A stretch of DNA of 64,000 bases from Bradyrhizobium zhengyangense (GTDB taxonomy: Bacteria; Pseudomonadota; Alphaproteobacteria; Rhizobiales; Xanthobacteraceae): NCBI RefSeq assembly GCF_022012435.1, contig NZ_JAKLUA010000012.1:142802-206801 (forward strand), written 5' to 3'. The notes under the pieces are model-generated. The model saw only the letters and a program-made list of their open reading frames with translations. It did no database searches and was not told the origin of the DNA. The translations under genes were made by a program, and so were the position numbers. Positions 6,561-16,437 of the stretch are shown in pieces; position 1 is the stretch's first letter; each line of letters opens with the position of its first letter.

Positions 6561-9341
6561 TCAACTCGCCAGCGCCGTCCTGAGCATCTTGGCGAGCTCC
6601 GACTTGCGATAGGGCTTGGCCAGCAGCAGCACGCCGGAATCCAGTCGGCCATGATGGACGATGGCGTTTTCGGTGTAGCCCGAGGTGAACAGCGTCTTCA
6701 GCTCCGGTCGCCGCCGTGCCGCCTCGTCGGCGAGCTGGCGGCCGTTCATGTTGCCGGGCATGATGACGTCGGTGAACAGCAGATCGATGCCCTTGTCGGC
6801 ATCGATGATGACGAGGGCTTCGGCGGCGTTGGCCGCCTCGAGCGCGGCATAGCCGAGGCTCTTGATCTGGGTCACGACATACTGCCGCACCAGCGCGTCG
6901 TCCTCGACGATCAGGATCTTCTCGTCGCCGCCGGTGACCGGCACGTTCTGGAGCTGTTCGTACTCGGTCTCCTGGACGCCGCTGGATCGCGGCAGGTAGA
7001 TCTTCACGCTCGTGCCGTGGCCTTCCTCGCTGTAGATCTTGATGTGGCCGCCCGACTGCTTGACGAAGCCGAACACCATGCTGAGGCCAAGGCCCGTGCC
7101 CTTGCCGACCTCCTTGGTGGTGAAGAACGGATCGAACACCCGTTCGAGCAGCCCGGCCGGAATGCCCGAGCCGGTGTCGCTGACCGCGATCATCACGTAA
7201 TTGCCGGCGACGACATCGGGATTCATGCTGGCATAGCCGTCGTCGAGGAAGATGTTGCGGGTCTCCAGCACCAGCGTGCCGCCGTTGGGCATGGCGTCGC
7301 GCGCGTTCAGAGCGAGATTGAGGATCGCCGTCGAAAGCTGGCTCGGATCGATCAGTGCCGGCCAGGCATCTTCGGTGAGTTGCGGCATGATCGTGATCTG
7401 CTCGCCGAGCGTCGGATGCAGGAGCTTTGCGGCCTCCAGCACCAGCGCATTGACATCGATCTCGCGCGGCTGGAGCGGCTGTTTGCGGGCGAAGGCGAGC
7501 AGATGCTTGGTCAGCTGCGCGCCGCGCTCGGCGGCGTCGTCGATCAGCTTGGTGATGGCAGCAAGCTCTGGCCGGTCGGCGACCGCGTCCGCCAAAATAC
7601 CGATCGTGCCGGTGATGACGGTGAGCACGTTGTTGAAATCGTGGGCGACGCCGCCGGTCAGCTGGCCGATGGAATCCATCTTCTGCGCCTGCCGGAACTG
7701 GGCTTCGGCGGCTTGCTTTTCGGTCAGGTCGCGGCCGATGAAGAAATGACGCTTCACCGGCTCCGACCAGTTTCCAACCCAGTTCAGCGAGACTTCGTGA
7801 CCGTCATAGTGGTAATAGCGCGCCTCGAAGCTGCGCTTGGTCTGACCGCGCCGCGCGGCACGCATCTCTTCGCGCGTCCTGTCCAGGTCGTCAGGGTGGA
7901 TGAAATCGATCGCGCTGTGCCCGATCATGTCTTCCGGGCTCAGGCCGAGGATATCCTTCACGCTCGGGCTGACCTGGATGAAATTGCCGTAGCCGTCCGT
8001 GACCAGGATCAGGTCCTGTGATGTCTCGAAAATACGCTCGCGTTCCTCGATCTCGCGGCGCAGCTTCTCGCGCGATTGCTTTTCCTCGGTGATGTCGTGG
8101 GCGATCTTGGAGGCGCCGATGATCTCGCCATTGTCCGATCGCAGCGGCGAGACGGTCAGGACGACGTCGATCTGCCGGCCGTCCTTGCGGATGCGGACCG
8201 TCTCGTGCTGGGCGATCGACTCGTTGCTGCTGATACGGTTGAGAAGACCCCTGGCTTCAGCCTTCCGATCCTCAGGCACCACGAGATAGATTGATTGACC
8301 GACGGCTTCAGTGGCCGAATAGCCGAACAGGCGCTCGGCAGCCCTGTTCCAGCCCGTGATGCGGCCGTCGAGCGACTCGGTGATGATGGCGTCGTTGGAG
8401 GATTCGACCACGGCGCCGTAGAGCGCGAGGCGCTTGCCGTAATAGTCGCGGTCGAACGCCGATTGCTCGCGCAGCCGGCCGACGAGGCCCATGGTGCTCG
8501 CCTGGAGGCGGACATTCTCGATCAAGAGCACGGCGAGCACGAAGCTCGCGGCGAACAGGCCGTAGATGCGGCCGGCGTAGAAGCCGAGGTCGTAGCGGGC
8601 GATGTTGACGATGGCCGACAGCGCGATGTCAAACAGCCAGGCGCACATCGTGACCATCAGCCAGACGTCGATCACGGTATGCGGCTTGCGGAACCACAGC
8701 GTGATCAGCGCCGCGAAGCTCAACGACCAGATAAAGGACACGACGCCGATCATGGTTGCGGTGTAGCGGCCGTCCCTTAGCAAGACCGGCAACAGGTCGT
8801 GCCGCGCGGTGACGGTCCAGGCGATGACGATCATCGCGACAATGACGGCGAGCACGGTGAGCACGATCGACCGCTGCGTCTGTCCCTCGATCTTGTTGCC
8901 ACCGTTGCCGTCCTTCAGCCAGCCATAGGCCAACACGAAGAGCGGGAATCCGGCGTGCCAGATCATGTAGAGCCAGACCGTGGTCTGGGTGCCGGCGCCC
9001 AGCAAACCCGTCGGCGAGAACAGTCCGGGGAAGGTGAGGGCGTGCGTCACCGCCGCCGCTGCGGTGAACAGATACCCTGCCGACAGCAGCAGCAACGCGC
9101 GGCTGCGCAGGACCGCGAATTGCGACAGCAGCAGAACCGCGGTAATGATGTCGCTGACGGCGAGCGCCGACTGGTAGCTGGCCACGAAGGCCGGCACCTC
9201 GATCAAGGGAGTCCCCGCGAAGGGGACAGCCAGCGCGAACAGGATCGCGGAGATTCCGACGATCGCCAGCGCTGCGGTGCGATCGCTCTGCGCCGCCGGC
9301 AAGGTCGAAAGGAATGTGCTTCGGTCGTTTCTGGCGTGCAC
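6561..9341 (-). CDS. Hybrid sensor histidine kinase: membrane MASE4-like sensor, two PAS, HisKA/HATPase, receiver
   Basis: The N-terminus carries about eight hydrophobic helices resembling a MASE4 sensory domain (to about residue 285). Two PAS domains follow (FGYSATEAVG and LGLSPEDMIGHSAIDFIHPDD regions). The kinase core has the H box GGVAHDFNN, N box ALNARDAMPNGG, VSDTGSGIP, and FDPFFTTKEVGKGTGLGL. A C-terminal receiver has acidic residues VEDD, phospho-acceptor Asp in LFTDVIMPG, and LAKPY. It should autophosphorylate and pass phosphate to its own receiver. I prefer the GTG at 9341, with AGAGG five bases before it; an ATG at 9386 would add 15 residues. A lone response regulator lies divergently 278 bases away and could be a partner. 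Confidence 0.93.
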   Translation of the reverse strand: MHARNDRSTFLSTLPAAQSDRTAALAIVGISAILFALAVPFAGTPLIEVPAFVASYQSALAVSDIITAVLLLSQFAVLRSRALLLLSAGYLFTAAAAVTHALTFPGLFSPTGLLGAGTQTTVWLYMIWHAGFPLFVLAYGWLKDGNGGNKIEGQTQRSIVLTVLAVIVAMIVIAWTVTARHDLLPVLLRDGRYTATMIGVVSFIWSLSFAALITLWFRKPHTVIDVWLMVTMCAWLFDIALSAIVNIARYDLGFYAGRIYGLFAASFVLAVLLIENVRLQASTMGLVGRLREQSAFDRDYYGKRLALYGAVVESSNDAIITESLDGRITGWNRAAERLFGYSATEAVGQSIYLVVPEDRKAEARGLLNRISSNESIAQHETVRIRKDGRQIDVVLTVSPLRSDNGEIIGASKIAHDITEEKQSREKLRREIEERERIFETSQDLILVTDGYGNFIQVSPSVKDILGLSPEDMIGHSAIDFIHPDDLDRTREEMRAARRGQTKRSFEARYYHYDGHEVSLNWVGNWSEPVKRHFFIGRDLTEKQAAEAQFRQAQKMDSIGQLTGGVAHDFNNVLTVITGTIGILADAVADRPELAAITKLIDDAAERGAQLTKHLLAFARKQPLQPREIDVNALVLEAAKLLHPTLGEQITIMPQLTEDAWPALIDPSQLSTAILNLALNARDAMPNGGTLVLETRNIFLDDGYASMNPDVVAGNYVMIAVSDTGSGIPAGLLERVFDPFFTTKEVGKGTGLGLSMVFGFVKQSGGHIKIYSEEGHGTSVKIYLPRSSGVQETEYEQLQNVPVTGGDEKILIVEDDALVRQYVVTQIKSLGYAALEAANAAEALVIIDADKGIDLLFTDVIMPGNMNGRQLADEAARRRPELKTLFTSGYTENAIVHHGRLDSGVLLLAKPYRKSELAKMLRTALAS

Positions 9342-9618
9342 GTTGACCTCTCGCAGGGGCAGCATGGGTAGTCCACGTGACTTCATTGGCCGGCTGCCTT
9401 GGCGTGTCGGCCTTGGCCTCCATGGTAACCCGCTCTGGGCGCGTGTCCCGAGGGGATACGCCTACGACTCAACCGAGGGTTACAGCTTACTTAACTGGGA
9501 CAGGGAATCGGAATAGGGAATCGGTAAGGTTGGCTTTACTGGACGGACCCATACTGCCTTGCCGTACGTCGCCGTTTGAATTGAACCAATTAATGATACG
9601 AATCCGGGAGTTGTTCCC

Positions 9619-10005
9619 ATGCCCCGTGTCCTTGTTGTGGATGACCAGAAGGACGTCCGCGCCATGGTCTCGATTGTCCTTCGGGTCAACCATTATGACG
9701 TGGTTGAAGCCGAGAGTGGTGTGGCCGGCCTCAAGGCCTTTGGCGAAGAGGTTTTCGACGCGGCCATTGTCGACATTTTCCTGAGTGACACCAGCGGTAT
9801 CGAGGTCATGGCCGCCATCCGGGAACGGGTTCCCGGATTTCCGATTGTGGCGGTGTCAGGCATGACGACACTGGATTTCATCGGTGAGGCGCCTGGCCTC
9901 GATGGCGTGGTCTGCCTGCAAAAGCCGTTTCGGCCGAACGATCTGCTGCAAGCGCTTCGGAAGGCGCAGGCAGCTGCGGGCGGCGAGCTGTCTGCAGCCG
10001 TCTGA
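9619..10005 (+). CDS. Single-domain response regulator (CheY-like)
   Basis: A 128-residue receiver with no output domain. It has VVDDQKD (acidic pocket), AAIVDIFLSD with the phospho-acceptor Asp near residue 54, the switch position in VAVSG, and the conserved Lys in LQKPF. A CGGGAGTTGTTCCC stretch precedes the ATG. It is likely a diffusible phosphate carrier or sink, perhaps for the divergent hybrid kinase (inference from position). Confidence 0.9.
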   Translation: MPRVLVVDDQKDVRAMVSIVLRVNHYDVVEAESGVAGLKAFGEEVFDAAIVDIFLSDTSGIEVMAAIRERVPGFPIVAVSGMTTLDFIGEAPGLDGVVCLQKPFRPNDLLQALRKAQAAAGGELSAAV

Positions 10006-10014
10006 CCGGCTTGC

Positions 10015-10042
10015 AAAAAAAACGCCCCGGCGGACCGGGGCG
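10015..10042 (-). terminator. Rho-independent terminator of the livJ transcript
   Basis: An 8-bp perfect stem (CGCCCCGG/CCGGGGCG, 4-base loop) is followed on the minus strand by eight T (A tract at 10015-10022). It lies 37 bases after the livJ-like stop and has no U tract in the plus direction. Confidence 0.88.
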
Positions 10043-10079
10043 CTGACGTCGATCTGGTTAAAAGGTCAGGCGCCCTGTC

Positions 10080-11198
10080 TCAGGTGCCGTTGGCATTGAG
10101 TTCGGCGTAGCCGCCCTTGGCGTCCCACTTGTAGACGACATAGTCGATCTGCTTGATGTCGCCCTTGGCGTCATATTCGAGCGGACCAAGCACCGTATCC
10201 CACTTGCCGGCCTTGATAGTCTCCATGACCTTCTTGGCGTCGGTGGTGCCGGCTTTCTTGACGGCCTGAGACCAGACCTGCATCGCGGCATAGGTGTAGA
10301 GCGTGTAACCTTCCGGATCGATGCCCTTGGCCTTGAAGGCCTCAACGATCTTCTTCGCGCTCGGCTTGTTGCGCGGATCGGGACCGAAGGTGAACAGCGT
10401 GCCTTCGCCGGCCGGGCCCGTGATCGAGGCGTATTCCTTGTCGGCCAGCGCGTCGCCCGACATCAGGACCGTCTTCATGCCCTGGTCGCGCATCTGGCGC
10501 AGGATCAGGCCTGCCTCCTGGTGATAGCCGCCGACATAGACGAGGTCGATGTTCTCCTTCTTCAGGCGCGAGACGATCGCGTTGAAGTCCTTGTCGCCCT
10601 TGTTGTAGGACTCGTAGAGCTTCTCGGTGACGCCGGCCTTGTTGAGCGCCTTCTTGGTCTCATCCGCCAGACCCTTGCCGTAGGTGGTCTTGTCGTTGAG
10701 AATCGCGATGTTCTTGCCCTTGAAGTTCTTCGCGATGTACTGCGCGGCGATCAGGCCCTGTTGATCGTCTCGGCCGCAGACGCGCGCCACGTTCCAGAGC
10801 TTGCGCTCGGTGAACAGCGGGTTCGTCGAGGCGGGCGTGATCTGGAGGACATTACCGTCGGCATAAGCTTCCGAAGCCGGGATCGACGACGACGAGCAGA
10901 AGTGGCCCGCGACGAACGGGATCTTCGCACCCGCGATCTTTTCGGCAACCGAGCGGGCCTGCTTGGGATCGCAGGCATCGTCCTCGGCATCGAGCACCAG
11001 CTTCTTGCCGGCAACGCCGCCGGCGGCATTGAGGTCGGCAATCGCCAGGTCGGCGCCGTTCTTCATCTGGCGGCCGAAGGCGGATTCGGTGCCGGTCATC
11101 GGGCCCGCGACTGCGATGGTGAGGTCGTCTGCGAACGCCGCCGTTGACAGCGCAACGGAAGCGCCGAGTGCCAGACCGATGAGTTTCAGTGATTTCAT
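10080..11198 (-). CDS. livJ: Branched-chain amino-acid ABC transporter, periplasmic binding protein
   Basis: The solute-binding protein captures Leu/Ile/Val or related amino acids in the periplasm for the LivHMGF complex encoded upstream. It opens with a Sec signal (MKSLKLIGLALGASVALSTAAFA, split near residue 23), then DLTIAVAGPMTGTESAFG and other type I periplasmic-fold features (GHFCSSSSIPASEAYADGN, KTTYGKGLADE). Its 372 residues match the family. I chose the ATG at 11198, which has GAGGTATCTC before it and a proper signal; the frame opens 14 residues earlier. Homologues bind varied amino acids or aromatic compounds, so specificity is uncertain. Confidence 0.94.
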   Translation of the reverse strand: MKSLKLIGLALGASVALSTAAFADDLTIAVAGPMTGTESAFGRQMKNGADLAIADLNAAGGVAGKKLVLDAEDDACDPKQARSVAEKIAGAKIPFVAGHFCSSSSIPASEAYADGNVLQITPASTNPLFTERKLWNVARVCGRDDQQGLIAAQYIAKNFKGKNIAILNDKTTYGKGLADETKKALNKAGVTEKLYESYNKGDKDFNAIVSRLKKENIDLVYVGGYHQEAGLILRQMRDQGMKTVLMSGDALADKEYASITGPAGEGTLFTFGPDPRNKPSAKKIVEAFKAKGIDPEGYTLYTYAAMQVWSQAVKKAGTTDAKKVMETIKAGKWDTVLGPLEYDAKGDIKQIDYVVYKWDAKGGYAELNANGT

Positions 11199-11348
11199 GA
11201 GATACCTCGCGGGTGATCGTCTGTGGGAGTTGCCGGGCAAGCCCGGTTCAAACCGGCGCCATTCTTCAATGAATTGTTCGAGAAGTCACCGGCAAAATAC
11301 GGGCATTTGCAAAGATATCTCGCCGTATTCGGCCGCACGCGAGGGCTG

Positions 11349-12085
<737 letters not shown>

Positions 12086-12089
<4 letters not shown>

Positions 12090-12919
12090 GATCCGCTCTC
12101 CATCACGGCCGCAGCCTCTTCCTCGTCGGTGCCAAGATAGGCGGCGATCACCTTCGGGTCGTCGCGCACCTCCCGCGGCGTGCCTTCCGCGATCTTCACG
12201 CCATGGTCCATCACCACGATGTGGTCCGATATCTCCATCACCACCGACATATCGTGCTCGATGAGCAGGATCGAGGTGCCGAGCTCGCCGCGGATCGACC
12301 GCAGCAGCTCGCTCAGCGATGCACTCTCGCGTGCATTGAGGCCGGCGGCGGGTTCGTCCAGGCAGAGCAGCGCGGGCTCAGTGCACATCGCGCGCGCGAT
12401 CTCGAGCCGGCGCTGGTCGCCATAGGCGAGGTTGCCTGCGGCATCGTCGGCGCGGTCGAGCAGATTGATCCGTTTGAGCCAGTCGGTCGCGAGCGCGATC
12501 GCGCGCTTTTCGGCGTCGCGATAGGTGGGGACGCCGATCAGGCCGAGAAACGTAAAGCCTGATGCGCGCATCAAGGCGTTGTGCTGTGCCACCATCAGGT
12601 TCTCGAGCGCCGTCATGCCGGGAAAGAGGCGGATGTTCTGGAAGGTTCGGGCGACCTTGGCCTGCTTGGCGATGCGGAAATCGTTCAGCCGCTCCAGCGC
12701 GGTCTGCCTGCCGTCGTCATGATTGAGACGAATGGCGCCGCCGGTCGGCTTATAGAAGCCGGTGATGCAGTTGAAGACAGTGGTCTTGCCAGCGCCGTTC
12801 GGTCCGATCAGCGCGGTGATCTTCCCCCGTTCGGCTGCAAACGACAGGTCCTGCACGGCGACGATGCCGCCGAACCGCATGGTGAGCCGGTCGACGCTGA
12901 GAATTGGTTCGCCGCTCAC
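12086..12919 (-). CDS. livG: Branched-chain amino-acid ABC transporter ATPase LivG
   Basis: The second ATPase of the Liv importer. It shows GPNGAGKTT (Walker A), NLAYGDQRRLEIARAM (signature with Tyr-Gly-Asp in place of SGG, common in LivG), and LCLDEPAAGLN (Walker B), then LIEHDMSVVMEISDHIVVMDHG. It overlaps both neighbours by four bases (livM before, livF after). Size and motifs match LivG well. Confidence 0.95.
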
Positions 12920-14241
12920 CCGTGGCCCTCCTTGACGAGGTCGGAGGAGATCGCCTGCGCCTTGGTCAGATACACGGTCGGCGCGCGATGGCCGATGATT
13001 CCGCGCGGTCGCCAGATCATGATGAGCACCATCGCCATGCCGAACACCAGCATGCGGTAGGTCTCGAGGCCGCGGAACAGCTCGAAGCCGCCGATCATGG
13101 TGAGGGCGGCGAGCGCGACACCGAGCTGCGAGCCCATGCCGCCGAGCACGACGATGGCAAGCACCAGCGCCGATTCCTGGAAGGTGAAGGATTCCGGGCT
13201 GATGAAGCCCTGGCGTGTTGCGAAGAACGCACCGGCAAAGCCACCAAACATCGCGCCGGTCGCGAACGCCGTGAGCTTGGTGGTCGTGGTGTTGATGCCG
13301 AGCGCGCGGCAGGCCACCTCGTCCTCGCGCAGCGCTTCCCAGGCGCGGCCGATCGGCAGGCGGCGCAGGCGGATCGTCACCCAGTTGGTGAGCAGCGCCA
13401 GCGCCAGGATCAGGTAGAACAGGAATATGATGCGATGGGTCGGCGAGTACTCGATGCCGAGCTTGGCGGCGAGCCCGTCATCACTGTTGTCGAGCGGAAT
13501 GCCGAACAAGGTGGGGCGGGGAATACCGGAGACACCGTTGGGGCCGCCGGTCAGTGATTGCCAGTTGAGGATGACCAGCCGGATGATCTCGCCGAAAGCG
13601 AGGGTCACGATGGCGAGATAGTCGCCGCGCAACCGCAGCACCGGAAAGCCGAGCATGACCCCCCAGATCGCGGCGAGCATGCCGGCGAGCGGAAGGCAAA
13701 CCCAGAACGACCAGCCGAAATTCGTGGCGAGCAGCGCATAGGAATAGGCACCCACGGCGTAGAAGGCGACATAGCCGAGGTCGAGCAGGCCGGCGAGCCC
13801 GACCACGACGTTCAGGCCCCAGCCGAGCATCACGTAGGTGAGCACGAGGATGCCGAGGTCGAGGATATAGCGCTGATTGTAGAAGATGACAGGAACGAGC
13901 AGGGTGAAGACGAGCAGGGCCGGACCCAGGAAGCGGCCCGCCAGTGACAGGCTGCGCTGGATCGGCGCTGGCACGAGCTTTTCCGCGCCGGTCGGTCCGA
14001 TCCATTGCCGCAGCAGCTCAATGACGATGGAGCCGCCGAACACGAGGCCGACGATGGAGGCGAGGTCGCCGAAGCGCGTCCACCAGGTCAGCTGCCCGTC
14101 GGGGCCGGCCTCGGTGCGGATGCCGATCATCAGCGAGAACAGCACCAGCGCAACGCATGCGCTGAGGAAAGCTTTTTTCAGGATGAACGGAATGCCCACC
14201 GTGCGGCCGGCCTGCGTGGTTTCGGTTGAAAGGGCTGTCAC
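12916..14241 (-). CDS. livM: Branched-chain amino-acid ABC transporter permease LivM
   Basis: An inner-membrane permease, 441 aa. A long N-terminal extension contains extra hydrophobic segments, and the conserved LivM core holds GLAGLLDLGYVAFYAVGAY and the ATPase-contact loop GRAWEALREDEVACRALGIN. It pairs with LivH to form the channel. The stop overlaps livG by four bases; 12 bases separate it from livH. Confidence 0.94.
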   Translation of the reverse strand: MTALSTETTQAGRTVGIPFILKKAFLSACVALVLFSLMIGIRTEAGPDGQLTWWTRFGDLASIVGLVFGGSIVIELLRQWIGPTGAEKLVPAPIQRSLSLAGRFLGPALLVFTLLVPVIFYNQRYILDLGILVLTYVMLGWGLNVVVGLAGLLDLGYVAFYAVGAYSYALLATNFGWSFWVCLPLAGMLAAIWGVMLGFPVLRLRGDYLAIVTLAFGEIIRLVILNWQSLTGGPNGVSGIPRPTLFGIPLDNSDDGLAAKLGIEYSPTHRIIFLFYLILALALLTNWVTIRLRRLPIGRAWEALREDEVACRALGINTTTTKLTAFATGAMFGGFAGAFFATRQGFISPESFTFQESALVLAIVVLGGMGSQLGVALAALTMIGGFELFRGLETYRMLVFGMAMVLIMIWRPRGIIGHRAPTVYLTKAQAISSDLVKEGHG

Positions 14242-14253
14242 GCGAGGGGCCCG

Positions 14254-15171
14254 TCAGACTTTTTCGACTTCCGGCCGGCCAAGCAGACCGGTCGGCATGA
14301 AGATCAGGACGATGATCAGGATCGAGAAGGCGGCGACGTCCTTGTACTCCACCGAGAAATAGGCCGACCAGAGGGTCTCGATCAGGCCGATCGCGAGCCC
14401 GCCCAGCACCGCGCCGGGCAGCGAGCCGATGCCGCCCAGCACGGCCGCTGTGAACGCCTTGATCCCTGCAACGAAGCCCATGAAGAAATCGACCTGGCCG
14501 TAATAGAGCAGGTACATCATGCCCGCGACGGAGGCGAGCGCCGCGCCGATCACGAAAGTCATGGAAATGGTTCGATCGACGTCGACGCCGAGCAGCGCCG
14601 CCATGGTCTGGTCCTGCTCGCAGGCCCGCATGTCGCGGCCGAGCCGTGTCCGCGAGACAAGCCAGGTGAACATGGCCAGCAGCACGATGGTGACCAGCAC
14701 GACCATGATCTGCATGTTGGAGAGCTGCACCGCAAACCCCTCGGGACCTTCATGCAGCGTGTAGCCGCCCGTGATGATCGGCGGGACCGGCTTGACGCGG
14801 GCGCCCTGCGCGACTTGCGAATAGTTCGTCAGCACGAAGGACATGCCGATCGCCGACAGCATCGGTGCGAGCCGGAAGGAGTGCCGCAGCGGCCGATAGG
14901 CGATGCGCTCGACTGTCCAGCCATAGAGTGCGGTGACCGCCATCGCGACCAGCAGGACGAGCAGCAAGATCAGTGGGATCGCAGTCAGACCGAGCGACAC
15001 CAGGAGCAGGAAGGAGATCAGCGCGATGAAGCCGCCGATCATGAAGATGTCGCCATGGGCGAAATTGATCATGCCGACGATGCCGTAGACCATCGTGTAG
15101 CCGATCGCGATCAGACCGTAGATGGAGCCGAGCACGAGGCCGTTGATGAGCTGCTGGGCGAAATAATCCAT
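14254..15171 (-). CDS. livH: Branched-chain amino-acid ABC transporter permease LivH
   Basis: The first gene of livHMGF. The 305-residue permease starts with the typical QQLINGLVLGSIYGLIAIGYTMVYGIVGMINFAHGD region and has the EAA-like loop GRDMRACEQDQTMAALLGVD that contacts the ATPases. About eight membrane helices are visible. Upstream (15172-15450) lie inverted repeats that may hold its promoter. Confidence 0.95.
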   Translation of the reverse strand: MDYFAQQLINGLVLGSIYGLIAIGYTMVYGIVGMINFAHGDIFMIGGFIALISFLLLVSLGLTAIPLILLLVLLVAMAVTALYGWTVERIAYRPLRHSFRLAPMLSAIGMSFVLTNYSQVAQGARVKPVPPIITGGYTLHEGPEGFAVQLSNMQIMVVLVTIVLLAMFTWLVSRTRLGRDMRACEQDQTMAALLGVDVDRTISMTFVIGAALASVAGMMYLLYYGQVDFFMGFVAGIKAFTAAVLGGIGSLPGAVLGGLAIGLIETLWSAYFSVEYKDVAAFSILIIVLIFMPTGLLGRPEVEKV

Positions 15172-15352
15172 AGGCTGCCGTTACCAAACCTGACGTTGAA
15201 AGGGAGCTCTCGAGAGAGTGCGTACGTTTCTTCTCGGGCCCGGCAGCCCCGTCTTCTTCCCGTTTTGTAACAGGAGGGAACTGGCGGCCGCAACTGGTGA
15301 TGCCTTGGCATAAAGGCTTGTACAGAGCTGATTTCGGTTTCGGATGTCAGCT

Positions 15353-15384
15353 CCCGGTTCCGCACCTGCGAGGAACCGGGTTCC
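15353..15384. other. Nested inverted repeats between livH and the Gln-rich gene
   Basis: CCCGGTTCC (15353-15361) pairs with GGAACCGGG (15372-15380). The GGAACC arm can instead pair with the following GGTTCC (15379-15384), giving two mutually exclusive hairpins in the leader of the gene at 15451. This could be a regulatory leader or chance; nothing else in the sequence decides. Confidence 0.3.
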
Positions 15385-15450
15385 GCGGAGCAACCAAAAA
15401 CGTCGCCGGCAGTTGTCTCCGACTGACGTCCAACAAGGGAGTTTCCCCCA

Positions 15451-15642
15451 ATGACGAAGCAGCAGAACCAGAATCCGGGCCAGCAGAACCAGAGCCCCGG
15501 CCAGCAGCGCCCGAGCCAGCAACCAGGGCAGCAGCAGGGCGGCGGCCAGAAACCCGGACAGCAGCAGCAGAACGATCCGATGCGCCAAGGCGACAAGCCC
15601 GGCCAGCAGCAGGGCGGCAAGCAGGACAACAGACTGGATTGA
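15451..15642 (+). CDS. Gln/Gly/Pro-rich low-complexity small protein, 63 aa
   Basis: The protein is almost wholly Gln, Gly, Pro, Asn and Lys, built from imperfect PGQQ repeats (GQQNQSPGQQRPSQQPGQQ). It has no hydrophobic segment and should be intrinsically disordered and cytosolic. A GGGAG precedes the ATG by about seven bases, and a strong terminator follows the stop, so it looks like a discrete monocistronic gene. The function is unknown; hydrophilic disordered proteins of this type are often stress-related (inference). Confidence 0.65.
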   Translation: MTKQQNQNPGQQNQSPGQQRPSQQPGQQQGGGQKPGQQQQNDPMRQGDKPGQQQGGKQDNRLD

Positions 15643-15665
15643 ACGTCCAGGGAGTAGCGTCGCGT

Positions 15666-15696
15666 GGCCCCGCCGAAAGGCGGGGCCTTATTCTTT
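15666..15696 (+). terminator. Rho-independent terminator after the Gln-rich gene
   Basis: A 9-bp GC stem (GGCCCCGCC/GGCGGGGCC) with GAAA tetraloop is followed by TTATTCTTT. It lies 24 bases after the stop at 15642. Confidence 0.88.
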
Positions 15697-15707
15697 GGAA
15701 GGTGCTG

Positions 15708-15787
15708 GTCATTCCGGGGCGATGCAAAGCATCGAACCCGGAATCTCGAAATTTCGGGTTCGGCTCTACGAGCCGCCCCGGAACGAC
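15708..15787. repeat. Cloverleaf interspersed repeat, copy A (80 bp)
   Basis: Outer arms GTCATTCCGGGGC and GCCCCGGAACGAC enclose three small inverted repeats: GATGC-AAA-GCATC, AACCCG...CGGGTT, and GGCTC-TAC-GAGCC. The same layout recurs at 16809-16888, 22128-22232 and, shortened, 63518-63557. This is an intergenic mobile palindromic element of the REP/MITE type, here between a terminator and the membrane-protein gene. Confidence 0.85.
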
Positions 15788-15906
15788 GAGCTTATCCACA
15801 CGCCGATTAAGGTAAACAAAGGGTTTAAATTGCCGCCGCAGTCCGGTGCGAGTTAGCTCCCGGCAAAGCCTTACCTCGAAGGCATGTAGACGAAGCGGGA
15901 AGCGGC

Positions 15907-16437
15907 ATGTTCAGAAATTGGCGGATCGGCTCGGTCAACGGCGCGCTGCTGGCAGCTTATTTCATCCCGGCCTGGACGGTGGTCGCCTTCAACATCGTAG
16001 TGGCGCCGGTGCACGGTCTCTACGAGCGGCCGAGCGTCGCGGTGGCGCTGTTCCTCAGCGACCAGCTGCAGATGTCTGGCGTAAGCACGGTGCGCGCTGC
16101 CTGGCTGCTGGCGCTCGGACGGCTGACCGTGGTGGCGTTCTTTGCGATCTGTCTTGCGCTTCTGGCCATTCCGCGCACCCGCAGGAGCGGGGCCAGCGAC
16201 GAGGCGCTCGGCATCGCGCTCGCGATCGGCAGCCTGATCTCGTTCGCGAGCATGATCATGGCCTCCAAGGTCCACGAGATGGCCGCCCTTCGGTTGCACG
16301 CCACGGAGCTGTTGCTGCTGCTTGGCGCCGCGATCGTGCTGCTGATCGAGCGGCCGGCGCCAGCGCCGAAGACGGTTGCCGTTCCGGATGCCGCGCCGCT
16401 AGCCTTTGATAAGGCCGAGCTCCTGCACAATCGCTGA
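15907..16437 (+). CDS. Hypothetical membrane protein with four helices, 176 aa
   Basis: Four hydrophobic segments are visible (about residues 9-32, 62-87, 100-120, 130-146), with short loops and a charged C-terminal tail. The start has GGGAAG before it (GCGGGAAGCGGC). I recognise no family. Its 3' end runs 39 bases into the convergent pcaC-like gene; the pcaC reading is secure, so the overlap is either genuine or the annotated end of this gene is unusual. It is presumably in the inner membrane. Confidence 0.75.
   Translation: MFRNWRIGSVNGALLAAYFIPAWTVVAFNIVVAPVHGLYERPSVAVALFLSDQLQMSGVSTVRAAWLLALGRLTVVAFFAICLALLAIPRTRRSGASDEALGIALAIGSLISFASMIMASKVHEMAALRLHATELLLLLGAAIVLLIERPAPAPKTVAVPDAAPLAFDKAELLHNR

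Noticed and set aside
6651..8021. 456-codon plus-strand frame opposite the histidine kinase
   Set aside because: Antisense to the HisKA/HATPase/receiver coding region; no motifs.
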